A program made the translations under genes and the position numbers. The notes below the pieces were generated by a model. The model did not search any database, was not told the DNA's origin, and saw only the letters and a list, made by a program, of their open reading frames with translations. A stretch of DNA of 64,000 bases. Source: an uncultured Ruminococcus sp. Its GTDB lineage: Bacteria; Bacillota; Clostridia; Oscillospirales; Ruminococcaceae. Of the stretch, positions 1 to 6,985 are shown in pieces. The stretch lies in assembly GCA_902780505.1 (NCBI GenBank), contig CACZFN010000017.1:1-64000 (forward strand). Reading direction: 5' to 3'. The stretch's first letter is position 1. The number at the start of each line of letters is the position of its first letter.

Positions 1-1
1 C

Positions 2-262
2 CCCATTAACGAGATCGAACTTGAGCGGGAGCGACTTCATAATGAGCGTCTGAAATATCTTCCTGTTGCTCTCAACCTTCTCAAAGCTGACTATCCCGAC
101 CTTTATCGGCTTATCGTAGAGTATTATTATGCTGAGACTAAGACTACAATGGCGGATTTAGGAAAACGCCACGGTCTGACCACCGAAACAGTACGCTATC
201 GGATAAAGTCTGCCAAAGAGAAACTGAAATTATACATCATCATGCACGAAAACAAGGAGTAG
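2..262 (+). CDS. Sigma-70 region-4-like protein, 5' truncated by window edge
   Basis: An open frame runs from the first bases to a TAG at 260-262, giving 86 residues with no start in view. The C-terminal part (MADLGKRHGLTTETVRYRIK) is a helix-turn-helix of the sigma-70 region 4 type, followed by a Lys-rich recognition helix. Small sigma-like proteins of this kind are common regulators in Firmicutes integrative elements and prophages, which fits the antirepressor, excisionase and integrase downstream. The N-terminal half cannot be seen, so it may be a full sigma factor or only a region-4 domain regulator. A weak 25-codon GTG frame follows at 268-345 but is not called. Confidence 0.6.
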   Translation, partial: PINEIELERERLHNERLKYLPVALNLLKADYPDLYRLIVEYYYAETKTTMADLGKRHGLTTETVRYRIKSAKEKLKLYIIMHENKE

Positions 263-423
263 AATTTGTGCGCAATAACGATTTTTCTTTTTCCAATGAA
301 AAAAATCGTGAAAATCTTGCCCGATTCTTCAAATTCTGTGCTTGATATTATAGAGGGCGTTTGCTCCATGAGCCAACAAGCTCTCTTATCCTCCTTCATA
401 CACGAAGGTTTCCTTTGAGCTGA

Positions 424-681
424 GGGAACGGCACAGCTACTTTGTCCATTTTCAGGCTGTACCGTTTCCGGAGGTTCGTTTTTCTTTCATTTTTCGATGC
501 TCTATCGAAACTCCTTTCACTAAGACAGCAGAGATGCTGTCGGGAGAACCTGAGCTTGCAGCTTGGGTTCTGCCAAAAACATCTCTGAATGCGACAGTTC
601 CATTTCTCCTATTTTCATATTGGCAGAGATCCTGCCACTCCTGCGTCGGGGACGGTTCTCCGTTCCCGACAACTCAGGAGT
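424..681 (+). promoter_or_regulatory. Structured leader of the antirepressor gene with competing hairpins
   Basis: The 465 bp before the antirepressor hold no convincing gene but several stem-loops. One pairs 424-437 with 456-470. Hairpin A (545-571) is a near-perfect palindrome with arms AGAACC/GGTTCT. Hairpin B (637-681) has an outer stem ACTCCTG/CAGGAGT and an inner GTCGGG stem. Alternative pairings exist: GGAGAACC (543-550) with GGTTCTCC (654-661), and TCTGCCAA (570-577) with TTGGCAGA (620-627). Mutually exclusive stems just before a start codon suggest an RNA switch, comparable in logic to the phage c4 control of ant genes. Homology to C4 RNA is not established. Confidence 0.4.
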
Positions 682-727
682 ACATCACAAGCAAAAACAC
701 CGACAAGATAGAGAGAGGGTGTTCTAT

Positions 728-1459
728 ATGAATGAGATCACAATCGCTGTGAAATACGATAATGATAATCCAACCGTCAGCGGACGGGAGCTTCACGATG
801 TTCTTGGAGTTCAAACCGCATATAAGGATTGGTTTCCGAGAATGTGCGGATATGGATTTGTTGAGGGCAGGGATTTCAACCCGCTCAAAATTGAGCGGGT
901 TCAAAATGAAGGATTCAGGAGTGTTTCAAGAGAAGTAACAGACCATCAGCTCACCATTGACATGGCAAAAGAGCTGTGCATGATCCAGCGTACCGAGATC
1001 GGCAAGCGCTGCCGTGAATACTTCAGAGCATTACAGATAGCAGACCAGAGATTGGAGCTTGCCAAACAGCAGAACAACAGGCTTATTGAGACAACCGCTG
1101 TTCAAGCGAAGCAGATCGAGGAAATGAAACCGAAAGCGACATATTGCGATATGGTGCTGCGATCCGCAGGGCTTATGCCCATAACCACTATCGCAAAGGA
1201 CTACGGCAAGTCAGCAAAGTGGCTGAACAAGTGGCTTCATGAACATGGCATACAGTATAAGCTCGGCAAGGTATGGCTTCTCTATCAGAAGTATGCTGAT
1301 CGTGGTTACGTTAAGTCCAAGACTTTTACAGTCTTGGACGAGAACGGCGATTCCATTGCTAAACCGAATACTCAATGGACGCAGCGTGGAAGAATGTTCA
1401 TTTACGAACAGTTAAAGAAAGAAGGTATCCTGCCCCTCATCGAGCAGGACGATAGCTGA
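728..1459 (+). CDS. Phage-type antirepressor (AntA/AntB-like plus KilAC-like domain)
   Basis: A 243-residue protein. Residues about 5-90 match the AntA/AntB antirepressor pattern: a short strand region, then SGRELHDVLGVQTAYKDWF, then the conserved TIDMAKELCMIQRTEIGKRCREYF block. A short coiled coil follows (about 110-135), and the last 110 residues resemble the KilAC phage DNA-binding domain (motif GLMPITTIAKDYGKSAKWLN). Such proteins counteract a repressor and switch on lytic or excision genes. The ATG at 728 with a GAGAGAGGG ribosome site is preferred; the frame is open upstream to 563, but that stretch is the hairpin-rich leader. An excisionase and an integrase follow on the same strand. 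Confidence 0.82.
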   Translation: MNEITIAVKYDNDNPTVSGRELHDVLGVQTAYKDWFPRMCGYGFVEGRDFNPLKIERVQNEGFRSVSREVTDHQLTIDMAKELCMIQRTEIGKRCREYFRALQIADQRLELAKQQNNRLIETTAVQAKQIEEMKPKATYCDMVLRSAGLMPITTIAKDYGKSAKWLNKWLHEHGIQYKLGKVWLLYQKYADRGYVKSKTFTVLDENGDSIAKPNTQWTQRGRMFIYEQLKKEGILPLIEQDDS

Positions 1460-1465
1460 AACGCT

Positions 1466-1579
1466 GTCGGGAGTATCCGTTCATCGGATACTGCCTATGG
1501 TGCTTCACATACACCTCCTTGTTTTGAACGACGGCTGATGTGCCGTCGGGAGCTTCTATTCCTCGGAGTAGGAGCTGCC
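1466..1579 (+). repeat. Two GTCGGG-hairpin-TGCC repeats downstream of the antirepressor
   Basis: Hairpin C (GTCGGG at 1466, arms AGTATCCG/CGGATACT, 1472-1492, then TGCC) and hairpin D (GTCGGG at 1545, stem 1551-1576, then TGCC) share their flanks with hairpins A and B upstream of the antirepressor (GTCGGG at 539 and 645). B and D also share a trailing ACATCACA followed by AGCAAA. Stem sequences differ while the flanks and fold are kept, the pattern of a conserved structured RNA or REP-like element. None has a T-tract, so they are not ordinary terminators. Confidence 0.5.
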
Positions 1580-1671
1580 AACAGTACATCACATAGCAAA
1601 CGATGTCTGAAACTCGGTCTTTATCGAGTATAGTATCTTGATAATTGAATAACGAACACTATTTGCTGTTT

Positions 1672-1690
1672 TTCAATTTTCAAAATTGAA
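1672..1690. promoter_or_regulatory. 19-bp perfect palindrome before the excisionase gene
   Basis: TTCAATTTT and AAAATTGAA flank a single C, directly before the AAAGGAGC ribosome site of the excisionase gene. This is a plausible operator for an element-encoded repressor, or a hairpin touching the ribosome site. No matching regulator can be assigned. Confidence 0.4.
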
Positions 1691-1702
1691 AGGAGCTGTC
1701 CA

Positions 1703-1921
1703 ATGGAAGAAATTCTGTCATCAGAAACAGCTTACGAGCCTATGTTTAGCGATTATCCTGAGATAGTTACTGTCAAGGATATAAGTAAAATGTTGGGACT
1801 TCACCCGAACAAGGTGTATGAACTCATCAAAGAGGGAGTACTGCCAAAGATCCCGTGTTGCCGACATATAAAGGTTGCAAAGATTTCTGTCATAAAATAC
1901 GTTCTGCAAAGCGCACAATAA
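1703..1921 (+). CDS. Excisionase-like helix-turn-helix protein
   Basis: A 72-residue protein with the MerR/excisionase-type winged-helix pattern: TVKDISKMLGLHPNKVYELIKEGVLPKIPCCRHIKVAKISVIKYV. The family binds DNA next to attachment sites and biases the integrase toward excision; some members act as transcription factors. The ATG at 1703 has an AAAGGAG site 7 bp upstream. The integrase gene follows after 140 bp, with a hairpin and a separate promoter between them, so the two can be controlled separately. Confidence 0.75.
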   Translation: MEEILSSETAYEPMFSDYPEIVTVKDISKMLGLHPNKVYELIKEGVLPKIPCCRHIKVAKISVIKYVLQSAQ

Positions 1922-1951
1922 GCACTTGGTAGAAATGTCCGTTGTGCCGAA

Positions 1952-1969
1952 AAAACACGAAAGTGTTTT
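1952..1969 (+). terminator. Short GAAA-loop hairpin after the excisionase gene
   Basis: AAAACAC, GAAA, GTGTTTT: a 7-bp stem with a GNRA loop followed by a short T-run, 30 bp past the excisionase stop. It is weak but well placed. Confidence 0.4.
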
Positions 1970-1976
1970 GAAACCC

Positions 1977-2005
1977 TTGAAAAGTCCGTAAAACTGCGCT
2001 ACAAT
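1977..2005 (+). promoter_or_regulatory. Integrase promoter flanked by arm-type repeats
   Basis: TTGAAA (1977-1982), 17-bp spacer, TACAAT (2000-2005). The repeats TTGGTAGAAA (1926-1935) and TTTTCTACC (2025-2033, inverted) flank it and recur near the attachment site, so the integrase may repress its own promoter. Confidence 0.55.
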
Positions 2006-2061
2006 TAAGTAGTCAACAGCAGACTTTTCTACCGCTTTCGATGCACAAGGAGGTTTTATAA

Positions 2062-3366
2062 ATGAAAGCAAGTCTGCCTTTTAAGTACATTATATGTGAA
2101 AAGCACGGTAAGCTGTATGTTATCTTTGATTTCAAGGACGATAACGGAAAAAGGAAAAGGAAGTGGGTAGGAACAGGATTGCCTGATAACTGTGCCCAAA
2201 AGATGCTGAAACTGAGAGTAGATGAGATCATTTCCGAATTTTTTGAGGAATACTGTTCGGGCAGAGCAACGGCTGTGACTAAAAAGGTCGTTAAGAAGCC
2301 GACTCTGCTTGAAAAAGATCCGAGAACGCCGTCTGATACGGTCATTCCGACTGGAAAAGACTTCAAGTTTACAGATTTTCTGTTTTACTGGCTTGACTCG
2401 ATCAAAGCTACGATCGCCTATACATCTTATAACGGCTATCGCATCAACCTGAACCTGATCAAGAAGTATTTTGATGAACTCTATCCGAACCTGCTTTTAA
2501 CCGAGCTGACAGCTTTGCAGATCCAGAAGTTTTACAATGATATGTATAACGAAGGAAAAACGGGCAACACGGTCAAACACTATCATGCGAATATCCATAA
2601 GGCTCTGAAGTATGCCGTAAAAATGGATTTGCTTATTGCGAATCCGGCTGATAAGGTCGAACTTCCCAAACTGGAAAAGTATAGGGCAAGTTTTTATTCC
2701 AAAGAGGAAATCAACAAGCTCCTTAAAGTCTTTGAAGGAGATAGGATGGAGCTTGTGGTAAATATTGCTGCTTATTACGGGCTTCGCAGAAGTGAAGTGA
2801 TTGGCTTGAAGTGGGATGCGATCGACTTTGAGAAAGGTACACTCTCTGTATGCCGTAAAGTGACAAGCATCAATGCTGACGGTCACGAACAGTTGAGAGT
2901 AGATGAAACCCTGAAAACCGAAGCAAGCGTAAGAACACTTCCACTTATACCACATATTGAGAAGATGCTGAAAGAAAGGCTGAAACTCGAAATGCAGTAT
3001 TCTCAGATGCTCAAGGGTGACTTTGACAGAACCTTTGACGGCTTTGTGTGCCGTGATAATACCGGTGCTATCATCACACCTGAGTATGCGACAAGACACT
3101 TCAAGGAAGTTGTCAAGAAGTATAAACTCCGTCCGTTGCGTTTCCACGATCTGCGTCATAGCTGTGCAAGTCTTTTGCTTGCCAATGGAGTATCCATGAA
3201 AGCAATTCAGGACTGGCTCGGACATTCAACTTTTAATGTTACCGCCAATTTTTATAGTCACCTCGATTACAAGTCGAGGATCTCGTCTGCGGAAGTCATT
3301 TCCAATGCCCTCGGAGACGAAGAAGATGAGAACGAGGGTGAAAAGAAAAACGCAGGCTCTAACTAA
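2062..3366 (+). CDS. Tyrosine-type integrase
   Basis: A 434-residue site-specific recombinase. Residues about 1-45 form an Arm-type DNA-binding region, about 100-185 a SAM-like core-binding domain, and about 205-410 the catalytic domain. The catalytic Arg lies in AAYYGLRRSEVIGL, the HxxR box in LRFHDLRHSCASLLL, then GHS, and the nucleophile Tyr in TANFYSHLD. The C-terminus is a charged tail. The start has a strong AGGAGG. The stop is 20 bp from the 3' end of tRNA-Leu, the usual position for a tRNA-targeting integrase. It differs in sequence from the two integrases at tRNA-Pro in this window. Confidence 0.95.
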   Translation: MKASLPFKYIICEKHGKLYVIFDFKDDNGKRKRKWVGTGLPDNCAQKMLKLRVDEIISEFFEEYCSGRATAVTKKVVKKPTLLEKDPRTPSDTVIPTGKDFKFTDFLFYWLDSIKATIAYTSYNGYRINLNLIKKYFDELYPNLLLTELTALQIQKFYNDMYNEGKTGNTVKHYHANIHKALKYAVKMDLLIANPADKVELPKLEKYRASFYSKEEINKLLKVFEGDRMELVVNIAAYYGLRRSEVIGLKWDAIDFEKGTLSVCRKVTSINADGHEQLRVDETLKTEASVRTLPLIPHIEKMLKERLKLEMQYSQMLKGDFDRTFDGFVCRDNTGAIITPEYATRHFKEVVKKYKLRPLRFHDLRHSCASLLLANGVSMKAIQDWLGHSTFNVTANFYSHLDYKSRISSAEVISNALGDEEDENEGEKKNAGSN

Positions 3367-3385
3367 AGAACCTGCGATCTCTCAA

Positions 3386-3472
3386 TGGTGCCGGTGGCGG
3401 GGGTCGAACCCGCACGGTGTTGCCACCAACGGATTTTGAATCCGTCACGTCTGCCAATTCCATCACACCGGC
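3386..3472 (-). tRNA. tRNA-Leu (anticodon CAA)
   Basis: Read on the minus strand, this is a complete class II tRNA with acceptor stem GCCGGTG/CACCGGC, anticodon loop TTCAAAA (anticodon CAA), a long variable arm, a T-arm with GGTTCGACC and an encoded CCA. No strong promoter is visible directly upstream (3473-3510 plus). The consensus promoter instead sits before the half-copy at 3705-3746, so expression of this copy may depend on weaker signals or read-through. Confidence 0.93.
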
Positions 3473-3704
3473 AATTATTAAATTTTGTAAACAAACACAA
3501 CGCACAAGACAAAAAGTCCGTTACTGCAACCCGAAAATCTGAAAAACAGATCAAATTTGGTAGAAAAAATCTCAGGCTCAAACGAAAAAGTACAAGACTT
3601 TTTCTACCAAATGCGAGGTGCAAAAGTGCTAAAACGTCGAAATGACGGGAATATCACTGAAATCGTGGTAGACAGGAAATCTACTCAGTGAAAAAATGTT
3701 GAGT
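3473..3704. other. Attachment-site arm region between two tRNA-Leu core copies
   Basis: 232 bp without a gene. It contains TTGGTAGAAA (3557-3566) and its inverse TTTCTACCAA (3601-3610), matching copies at the integrase promoter, plus AAAAAGTCCGTTACTGC, which resembles AAAAGTCCGTAAAACTGC at the integrase promoter. A small GTAGA/TCTAC hairpin lies near 3668-3684. It reads as an attP-type arm trapped between two core copies. Confidence 0.5.
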
Positions 3705-3746
3705 GGATTTTGAGTCCGACACGTCTGCCAATTCCATCACACCGGC
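3705..3746 (-). pseudogene. tRNA-Leu 5' half, attachment-site copy
   Basis: These 42 bp match the 5' half of the intact tRNA-Leu (3431-3472) at 40 positions, from the acceptor stem through the anticodon loop, with no 3' half following. A consensus promoter stands 15 bp upstream on the minus strand, so this looks like the original chromosomal tRNA-Leu start, cut by integration. The two mismatches lie in and next to the anticodon stem. Confidence 0.7.
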
Positions 3747-3761
3747 TTTATTAACTCAATT

Positions 3762-3791
3762 ATTATAGCACAAAATCATACAGCTTGTCAA
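3762..3791 (-). promoter_or_regulatory. Promoter of the interrupted tRNA-Leu
   Basis: On the minus strand TTGACA (3791-3786), 18-bp spacer, TATAAT (3767-3762), ending 15 bp before the truncated tRNA start at 3746. This is a full-consensus stable-RNA type promoter. Confidence 0.7.
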
Positions 3792-3840
3792 GCACCGCGG
3801 CAGGTTTTTTTGCATTACGTTATTTTCTTGACTTTTCCTC

Positions 3841-3878
3841 TTGAAAATCCGTGAATAATGTGTTATAATATTATTCAC
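3841..3878 (+). promoter_or_regulatory. Promoter with inverted repeat over the -10 box
   Basis: TTGAAA (3841-3846), 17 bp, TATAAT (3864-3869). A perfect inverted repeat GTGAATAAT (3851-3859) / ATTATTCAC (3870-3878) brackets the -10 box, a classic operator position. It controls the phosphoribosyltransferase-like gene, whose AGGAGG site is at 3894-3899. Confidence 0.65.
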
Positions 3879-3907
3879 AGTAATATCAATTACAGGAGGT
3901 CTGTCAA

Positions 3908-4537
3908 ATGGAAGAACGTATGCATACAATAGAATCGAGAAAAAACAAAAGAGTCAAGATAGGTGTTATCCCCGGGCATTATGCAACAAACCATTCACAT
4001 ATCAACTACTATGTTGCTATGACAGCTATCAAGTCCTCACTTAAAATGGCGAAGGAAGCAGCCGCAGAGCTTGCAAACTCCTACGCCTCAACACATATAG
4101 AAACAATAATCTGCCTTGAAGGCACCGAGATCCTCGGCGCGTTCCTGGCACAGGCGCTTTCTGAAAACGGTATTAATAAGGGTGAGGATATAAATGTTGT
4201 CACGCCCGAACTCAATGCCGTTAATCAGATGATATTCCGTGATAACACTCAAAAGGCTATATGGGGCAAACAGGTGCTTCTTCTGATATCGTCAGCATCA
4301 ACGGGCAAGACTATAAACCGTGCCATCGAATGCCTTCAGTATTACAGCGGCAGGCTTGTTGCTGTTGCCGCAATATTCTCGGCTATAAAGAGCATTGAAG
4401 GGCTTGAAGTTCACTCGCTGTTCTCGGATAAAGACCTTGCAGGCTACAAGAACTACTCCCCTGCCGAATGCCCGATGTGCAACGCAGGACAAAAGGTAGA
4501 CGCCCTTGTAAACAGCTTTGGCTACTCAAAACTCTGA
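3908..4537 (+). CDS. Phosphoribosyltransferase-like protein (orotate PRTase-type fold)
   Basis: A 209-residue cytosolic protein resembling the type I phosphoribosyltransferase/PyrE fold: an N-terminal helical part, a central IETIICLEGTEILGAFLAQAL block, a PRPP-loop-like VLLLISSASTGKTINRAIE (about 122-140), and a C-terminal region with a CPMC pair. The usual acidic pair before the PRPP loop (DD or ED) is replaced by SS, so catalysis is doubtful and a regulatory or ligand-sensing role is possible. It is a single-gene unit between its own operator-bearing promoter and a strong terminator. The ATG at 3908 has AGGAGG 8 bp upstream. No pyrimidine genes are near. Confidence 0.6.
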   Translation: MEERMHTIESRKNKRVKIGVIPGHYATNHSHINYYVAMTAIKSSLKMAKEAAAELANSYASTHIETIICLEGTEILGAFLAQALSENGINKGEDINVVTPELNAVNQMIFRDNTQKAIWGKQVLLLISSASTGKTINRAIECLQYYSGRLVAVAAIFSAIKSIEGLEVHSLFSDKDLAGYKNYSPAECPMCNAGQKVDALVNSFGYSKL

Positions 4538-4550
4538 TAAAAACATAAAA

Positions 4551-4592
4551 CCCCCGAAGCGGCAAATTGAACCGCTCGGGGGGGTTTTTTTA
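4551..4592. terminator. Strong bidirectional terminator
   Basis: CCCCCGAAGCGG and CCGCTCGGGGG form a GC-rich stem around an 8-nt loop, followed by seven T on the plus strand and preceded by an A-run serving the minus strand. It separates two convergent genes, and the M23 hydrolase stop abuts it. Confidence 0.85.
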
Positions 4593-5978
4593 TCAATAGC
4601 TCACATACTGCGTCGGATCAACAGGTTCGCCGTTTTGTCTTACTTCAAAATGGCAATGGTCGCCCGTTGACCAGCCTGTTGTACCTACAGCGCCTATCTT
4701 CTGCCCCTGTGTAACATAGTCGCCTGCATTTACAGCGGCATACTGCATATGGCCGTAAAGCGTCCAGTAGCCGTTGCCGTGGTCTATTATAACATAATTG
4801 CCGTAACCGCCGCCGCAGCCGCAGCTGCCGTCCTTGCCCCAGTCGTGGGTGCAGGTGTTGTTTGCAACTATTACCGTTCCGCTTGCCGACGCCACAACAT
4901 TTGAACCGCGTATGCCGTAAGCCCAGATGTCTATCCCCTTATGGAATGAACCCCAGCGCCAGCCCATGTATGAAGATATCCCGTATTTACCCGGTACAGG
5001 CCATATAAACCCTGTGTCCGAAGGTTCAACAGGCGTATATTCAGGTTCTGCGTCGTTATCGCCGCCATTGTCATTATTATCAGCCGCAGCACTCTGTTCA
5101 GCTTCACGCCGCTTGCGTTCTGCCTCCTCGGCTTCTTTTTTCTTTCTTGCTTCTTCTTTTTTATAAAGTTCCTGAAGCGAAGCTTCAAAGCTGTCCTTCT
5201 CCTCCTGAAGCTTTTCAAGGTTCTTTTCAAAAGCCGCTTCGCTTTCTTCAAGCTGCGCTATAAGTTCCTCGCTCTGGCTGTAAAGATCCGCAAGCTTGGC
5301 TTTCTGTTCCTCGCTCTTTTTCTTCTGTTCATTAAGTTCGTCGCTTTTTAGTGTCAGTTCATCACGCTTGGCTTCAAGCTTTTCAAGGTCAGCTTCGTAT
5401 TCCGCTTTTATTCTTACAAGTCTGTCAAGCTCGTCATTATCGTGGTTTGCAACACGCTTTACGAGTTCTATCTTCATCAGCATATCAAAGAAATCAGTAG
5501 AACCGAGCAATACATCAGTATAGCTCTCACTTCCCGCAAGATACATAGCCCGCAGCCTTCCCTTGAAGTCGCTTACGCCCTGCTCTATTTCCTCTTTCTT
5601 TTCATTTATGTCGGTTTCCTGAACCATTATCTCCTGTGAAAGCAGCGTCATGTCCTTATCAAGGGCGATTATAGATTCGTTTAGTGTCCCGATAGTTTCG
5701 CTTACAGTTTCTATCTGTTCCTCGATAGCCTGCTGGTTTTCCTTCTGCTTTGAGATATCCTCTCTGGTTTCAGCTATTTTTTCGTCAAGTTCAGCCTGCT
5801 TTTTTTCAAGCTCACTTATCTTGCTTTTCTTGTCATTTATTTCCTGCCGGTTTTGTTCTGCTTCGCTTGCTGTGACCTTTCCCTGGATCACATCACTTCC
5901 CTGTCCTGCCGCCCCTATACTGAGCATAAGCGCCGCCAGAACAGAAATGCACGCTTTGAATCTGTAATTTCTTTTCAT
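4593..5978 (-). CDS. Secreted coiled-coil M23 peptidoglycan hydrolase (EnvC-like)
   Basis: A 461-residue protein with a signal peptide (MKRNYRFKACISVLAALMLS), two long coiled-coil blocks (about 40-270), a Lys/Glu/Ala-rich linker with an acidic Asn/Asp patch, and a C-terminal LytM/M23 zinc endopeptidase domain (about 335-461). Zinc-site motifs are HKGIDIWAYG and GDHCHFEVRQ; GYWTLYGHM is also present. It cleaves peptide cross-links outside the membrane. It lies just downstream of ftsX and ftsE, so it is probably the hydrolase that FtsEX activates at division, as EnvC is in Proteobacteria. The ATG at 5978 has an AAAGG site; the frame continues to a TTG at 5996, which is less likely. Confidence 0.88.
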   Translation of the reverse strand: MKRNYRFKACISVLAALMLSIGAAGQGSDVIQGKVTASEAEQNRQEINDKKSKISELEKKQAELDEKIAETREDISKQKENQQAIEEQIETVSETIGTLNESIIALDKDMTLLSQEIMVQETDINEKKEEIEQGVSDFKGRLRAMYLAGSESYTDVLLGSTDFFDMLMKIELVKRVANHDNDELDRLVRIKAEYEADLEKLEAKRDELTLKSDELNEQKKKSEEQKAKLADLYSQSEELIAQLEESEAAFEKNLEKLQEEKDSFEASLQELYKKEEARKKKEAEEAERKRREAEQSAAADNNDNGGDNDAEPEYTPVEPSDTGFIWPVPGKYGISSYMGWRWGSFHKGIDIWAYGIRGSNVVASASGTVIVANNTCTHDWGKDGSCGCGGGYGNYVIIDHGNGYWTLYGHMQYAAVNAGDYVTQGQKIGAVGTTGWSTGDHCHFEVRQNGEPVDPTQYVSY

Positions 5979-5994
5979 TTTTTTATCCCTTTGC

Positions 5995-6021
5995 AAAAAG
6001 CCGCCCGTGTGGGACGGCTTT
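5995..6021 (-). terminator. Hairpin between ftsX and the M23 hydrolase
   Basis: On the minus strand AGCCGTCC, short loop, GGGCGGCT, then TTTTTG. It probably attenuates read-through from ftsX, giving the hydrolase a lower or separately set level. Confidence 0.55.
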
Positions 6022-6079
6022 ATGTGTTTTCAAGACAATACTGTGCAAAGCCCTCGGGCGGTCTTTGTGCGGTGCTGCC

Positions 6080-6985
6080 TTAAACCTTCAAATGCTTGCC
6101 TGTACTGATAGATGTACCTATTGCACCGATAACGGCACCCGCCACAAGGTAGGAGACCGAAACCTTTACAAACAGCTCACTGAACGAATAGATGTTCTTG
6201 AGTTCAAGTACCCTCCACAGACCAAAGTCAGTGTTGAATATCTGATAAATGCCGTCATATGCCACCTTTGTAAGCCCAAGTGCACATACCGCAGCAATAA
6301 TACCAACTATCATACCCTCGATAAAGAATGGTATCTTGATAAAGTTGTTTGTTGCGCCGACGTATTTCATAATATTGATCTCTTTGCGCCTTGCGAAAAC
6401 GCTCGCCCTTGTGGTGTTTGAAATGATTATAAAGCACACAAGCACAAGTGCTATGATTATCGCCGCAGATATTATAGTTACAACTCTCTGTATAGAAATA
6501 AGCGTATCTGCAAACGCTATAGGCGACCTTACCGATTCTACATTATTAAGTGCGCCTATCTGTGTGGTCGTTTCAGTCATCTTGCTTACATCGAGCACTG
6601 TCATTCTGAATACATCAGGCAGGGGGTTATCATCTGCATACTTGAACAGATCCTGCTCCTCCTTCGACATATTCTCGACCATATCCTTCCACGCTTCATC
6701 ACGGGAATAGAATTCAAGCTCGTTTACGTTCGGTATCATTATTATTTCCTTTGTGAGCGTTTCAAGCTCGTCCTCGGAAATACCGTCCTTTATCTGGACA
6801 ATTACCTCACTCTTTCTCTCAATACCGTTTATTATGCGTGAAAGGTTAAGAGATGTCAGCACGCTCATACCTACCATAAGCAGCGACACCAGTATTATAC
6901 AAAATGAAGCAAATGACATCATCCTGTTTTTCCATATGCTCTTGAATCCCATACCAACAAGGTATCTTAAACTGCTTACTCTCAT
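6080..6985 (-). CDS. ftsX: Cell-division ABC transporter permease FtsX
   Basis: A 301-residue membrane protein with an N-terminal cytoplasmic segment (SLRYLVGMGFKSIWKNRMMS), TM1 (about 22-45), a large extracellular loop (about 50-165) and three C-terminal TM helices around residues 168-195, 220-245 and 270-295. This is the FtsX topology. FtsX pairs with FtsE and transmits ATP hydrolysis to a peptidoglycan hydrolase outside the membrane. Its start overlaps the ftsE stop by 4 bp (ATGA-type coupling), and an M23 hydrolase follows. Confidence 0.93.
   Translation of the reverse strand: MRVSSLRYLVGMGFKSIWKNRMMSFASFCIILVSLLMVGMSVLTSLNLSRIINGIERKSEVIVQIKDGISEDELETLTKEIIMIPNVNELEFYSRDEAWKDMVENMSKEEQDLFKYADDNPLPDVFRMTVLDVSKMTETTTQIGALNNVESVRSPIAFADTLISIQRVVTIISAAIIIALVLVCFIIISNTTRASVFARRKEINIMKYVGATNNFIKIPFFIEGMIVGIIAAVCALGLTKVAYDGIYQIFNTDFGLWRVLELKNIYSFSELFVKVSVSYLVAGAVIGAIGTSISTGKHLKV

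Larger units (their letters stand above)
1..3746. mobile_element. Right end of an integrative element at tRNA-Leu
   Basis: This stretch holds a sigma-like fragment, a phage-type antirepressor, an excisionase-like protein and a tyrosine integrase whose stop codon lies 20 bp from tRNA-Leu. Forty-two bases of the tRNA 5' half (3431-3472) recur at 3705-3746 with two mismatches. The repeat TTGGTAGAAA, in either orientation, occurs by the integrase promoter (1926-1935, 2025-2033) and between the tRNA copies (3557-3566, 3601-3610), as expected for integrase arm sites. The other end lies outside the window, so conjugative element and prophage cannot be told apart. Confidence 0.72.

Noticed and set aside
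268-345. 25-codon GTG frame with AAGGAG after the sigma-like fragment
   Set aside because: Too short to judge, ordinary AT-rich codons and no homology cue; could be chance.
563-727. N-terminal extension of the antirepressor
   Set aside because: This part is the hairpin-rich leader and lacks a ribosome site; the ATG at 728 starts the conserved domain.
2497-3225. 242-codon antisense frame under the integrase
   Set aside because: Shadow of the integrase coding strand; no ribosome site or recognisable domain.
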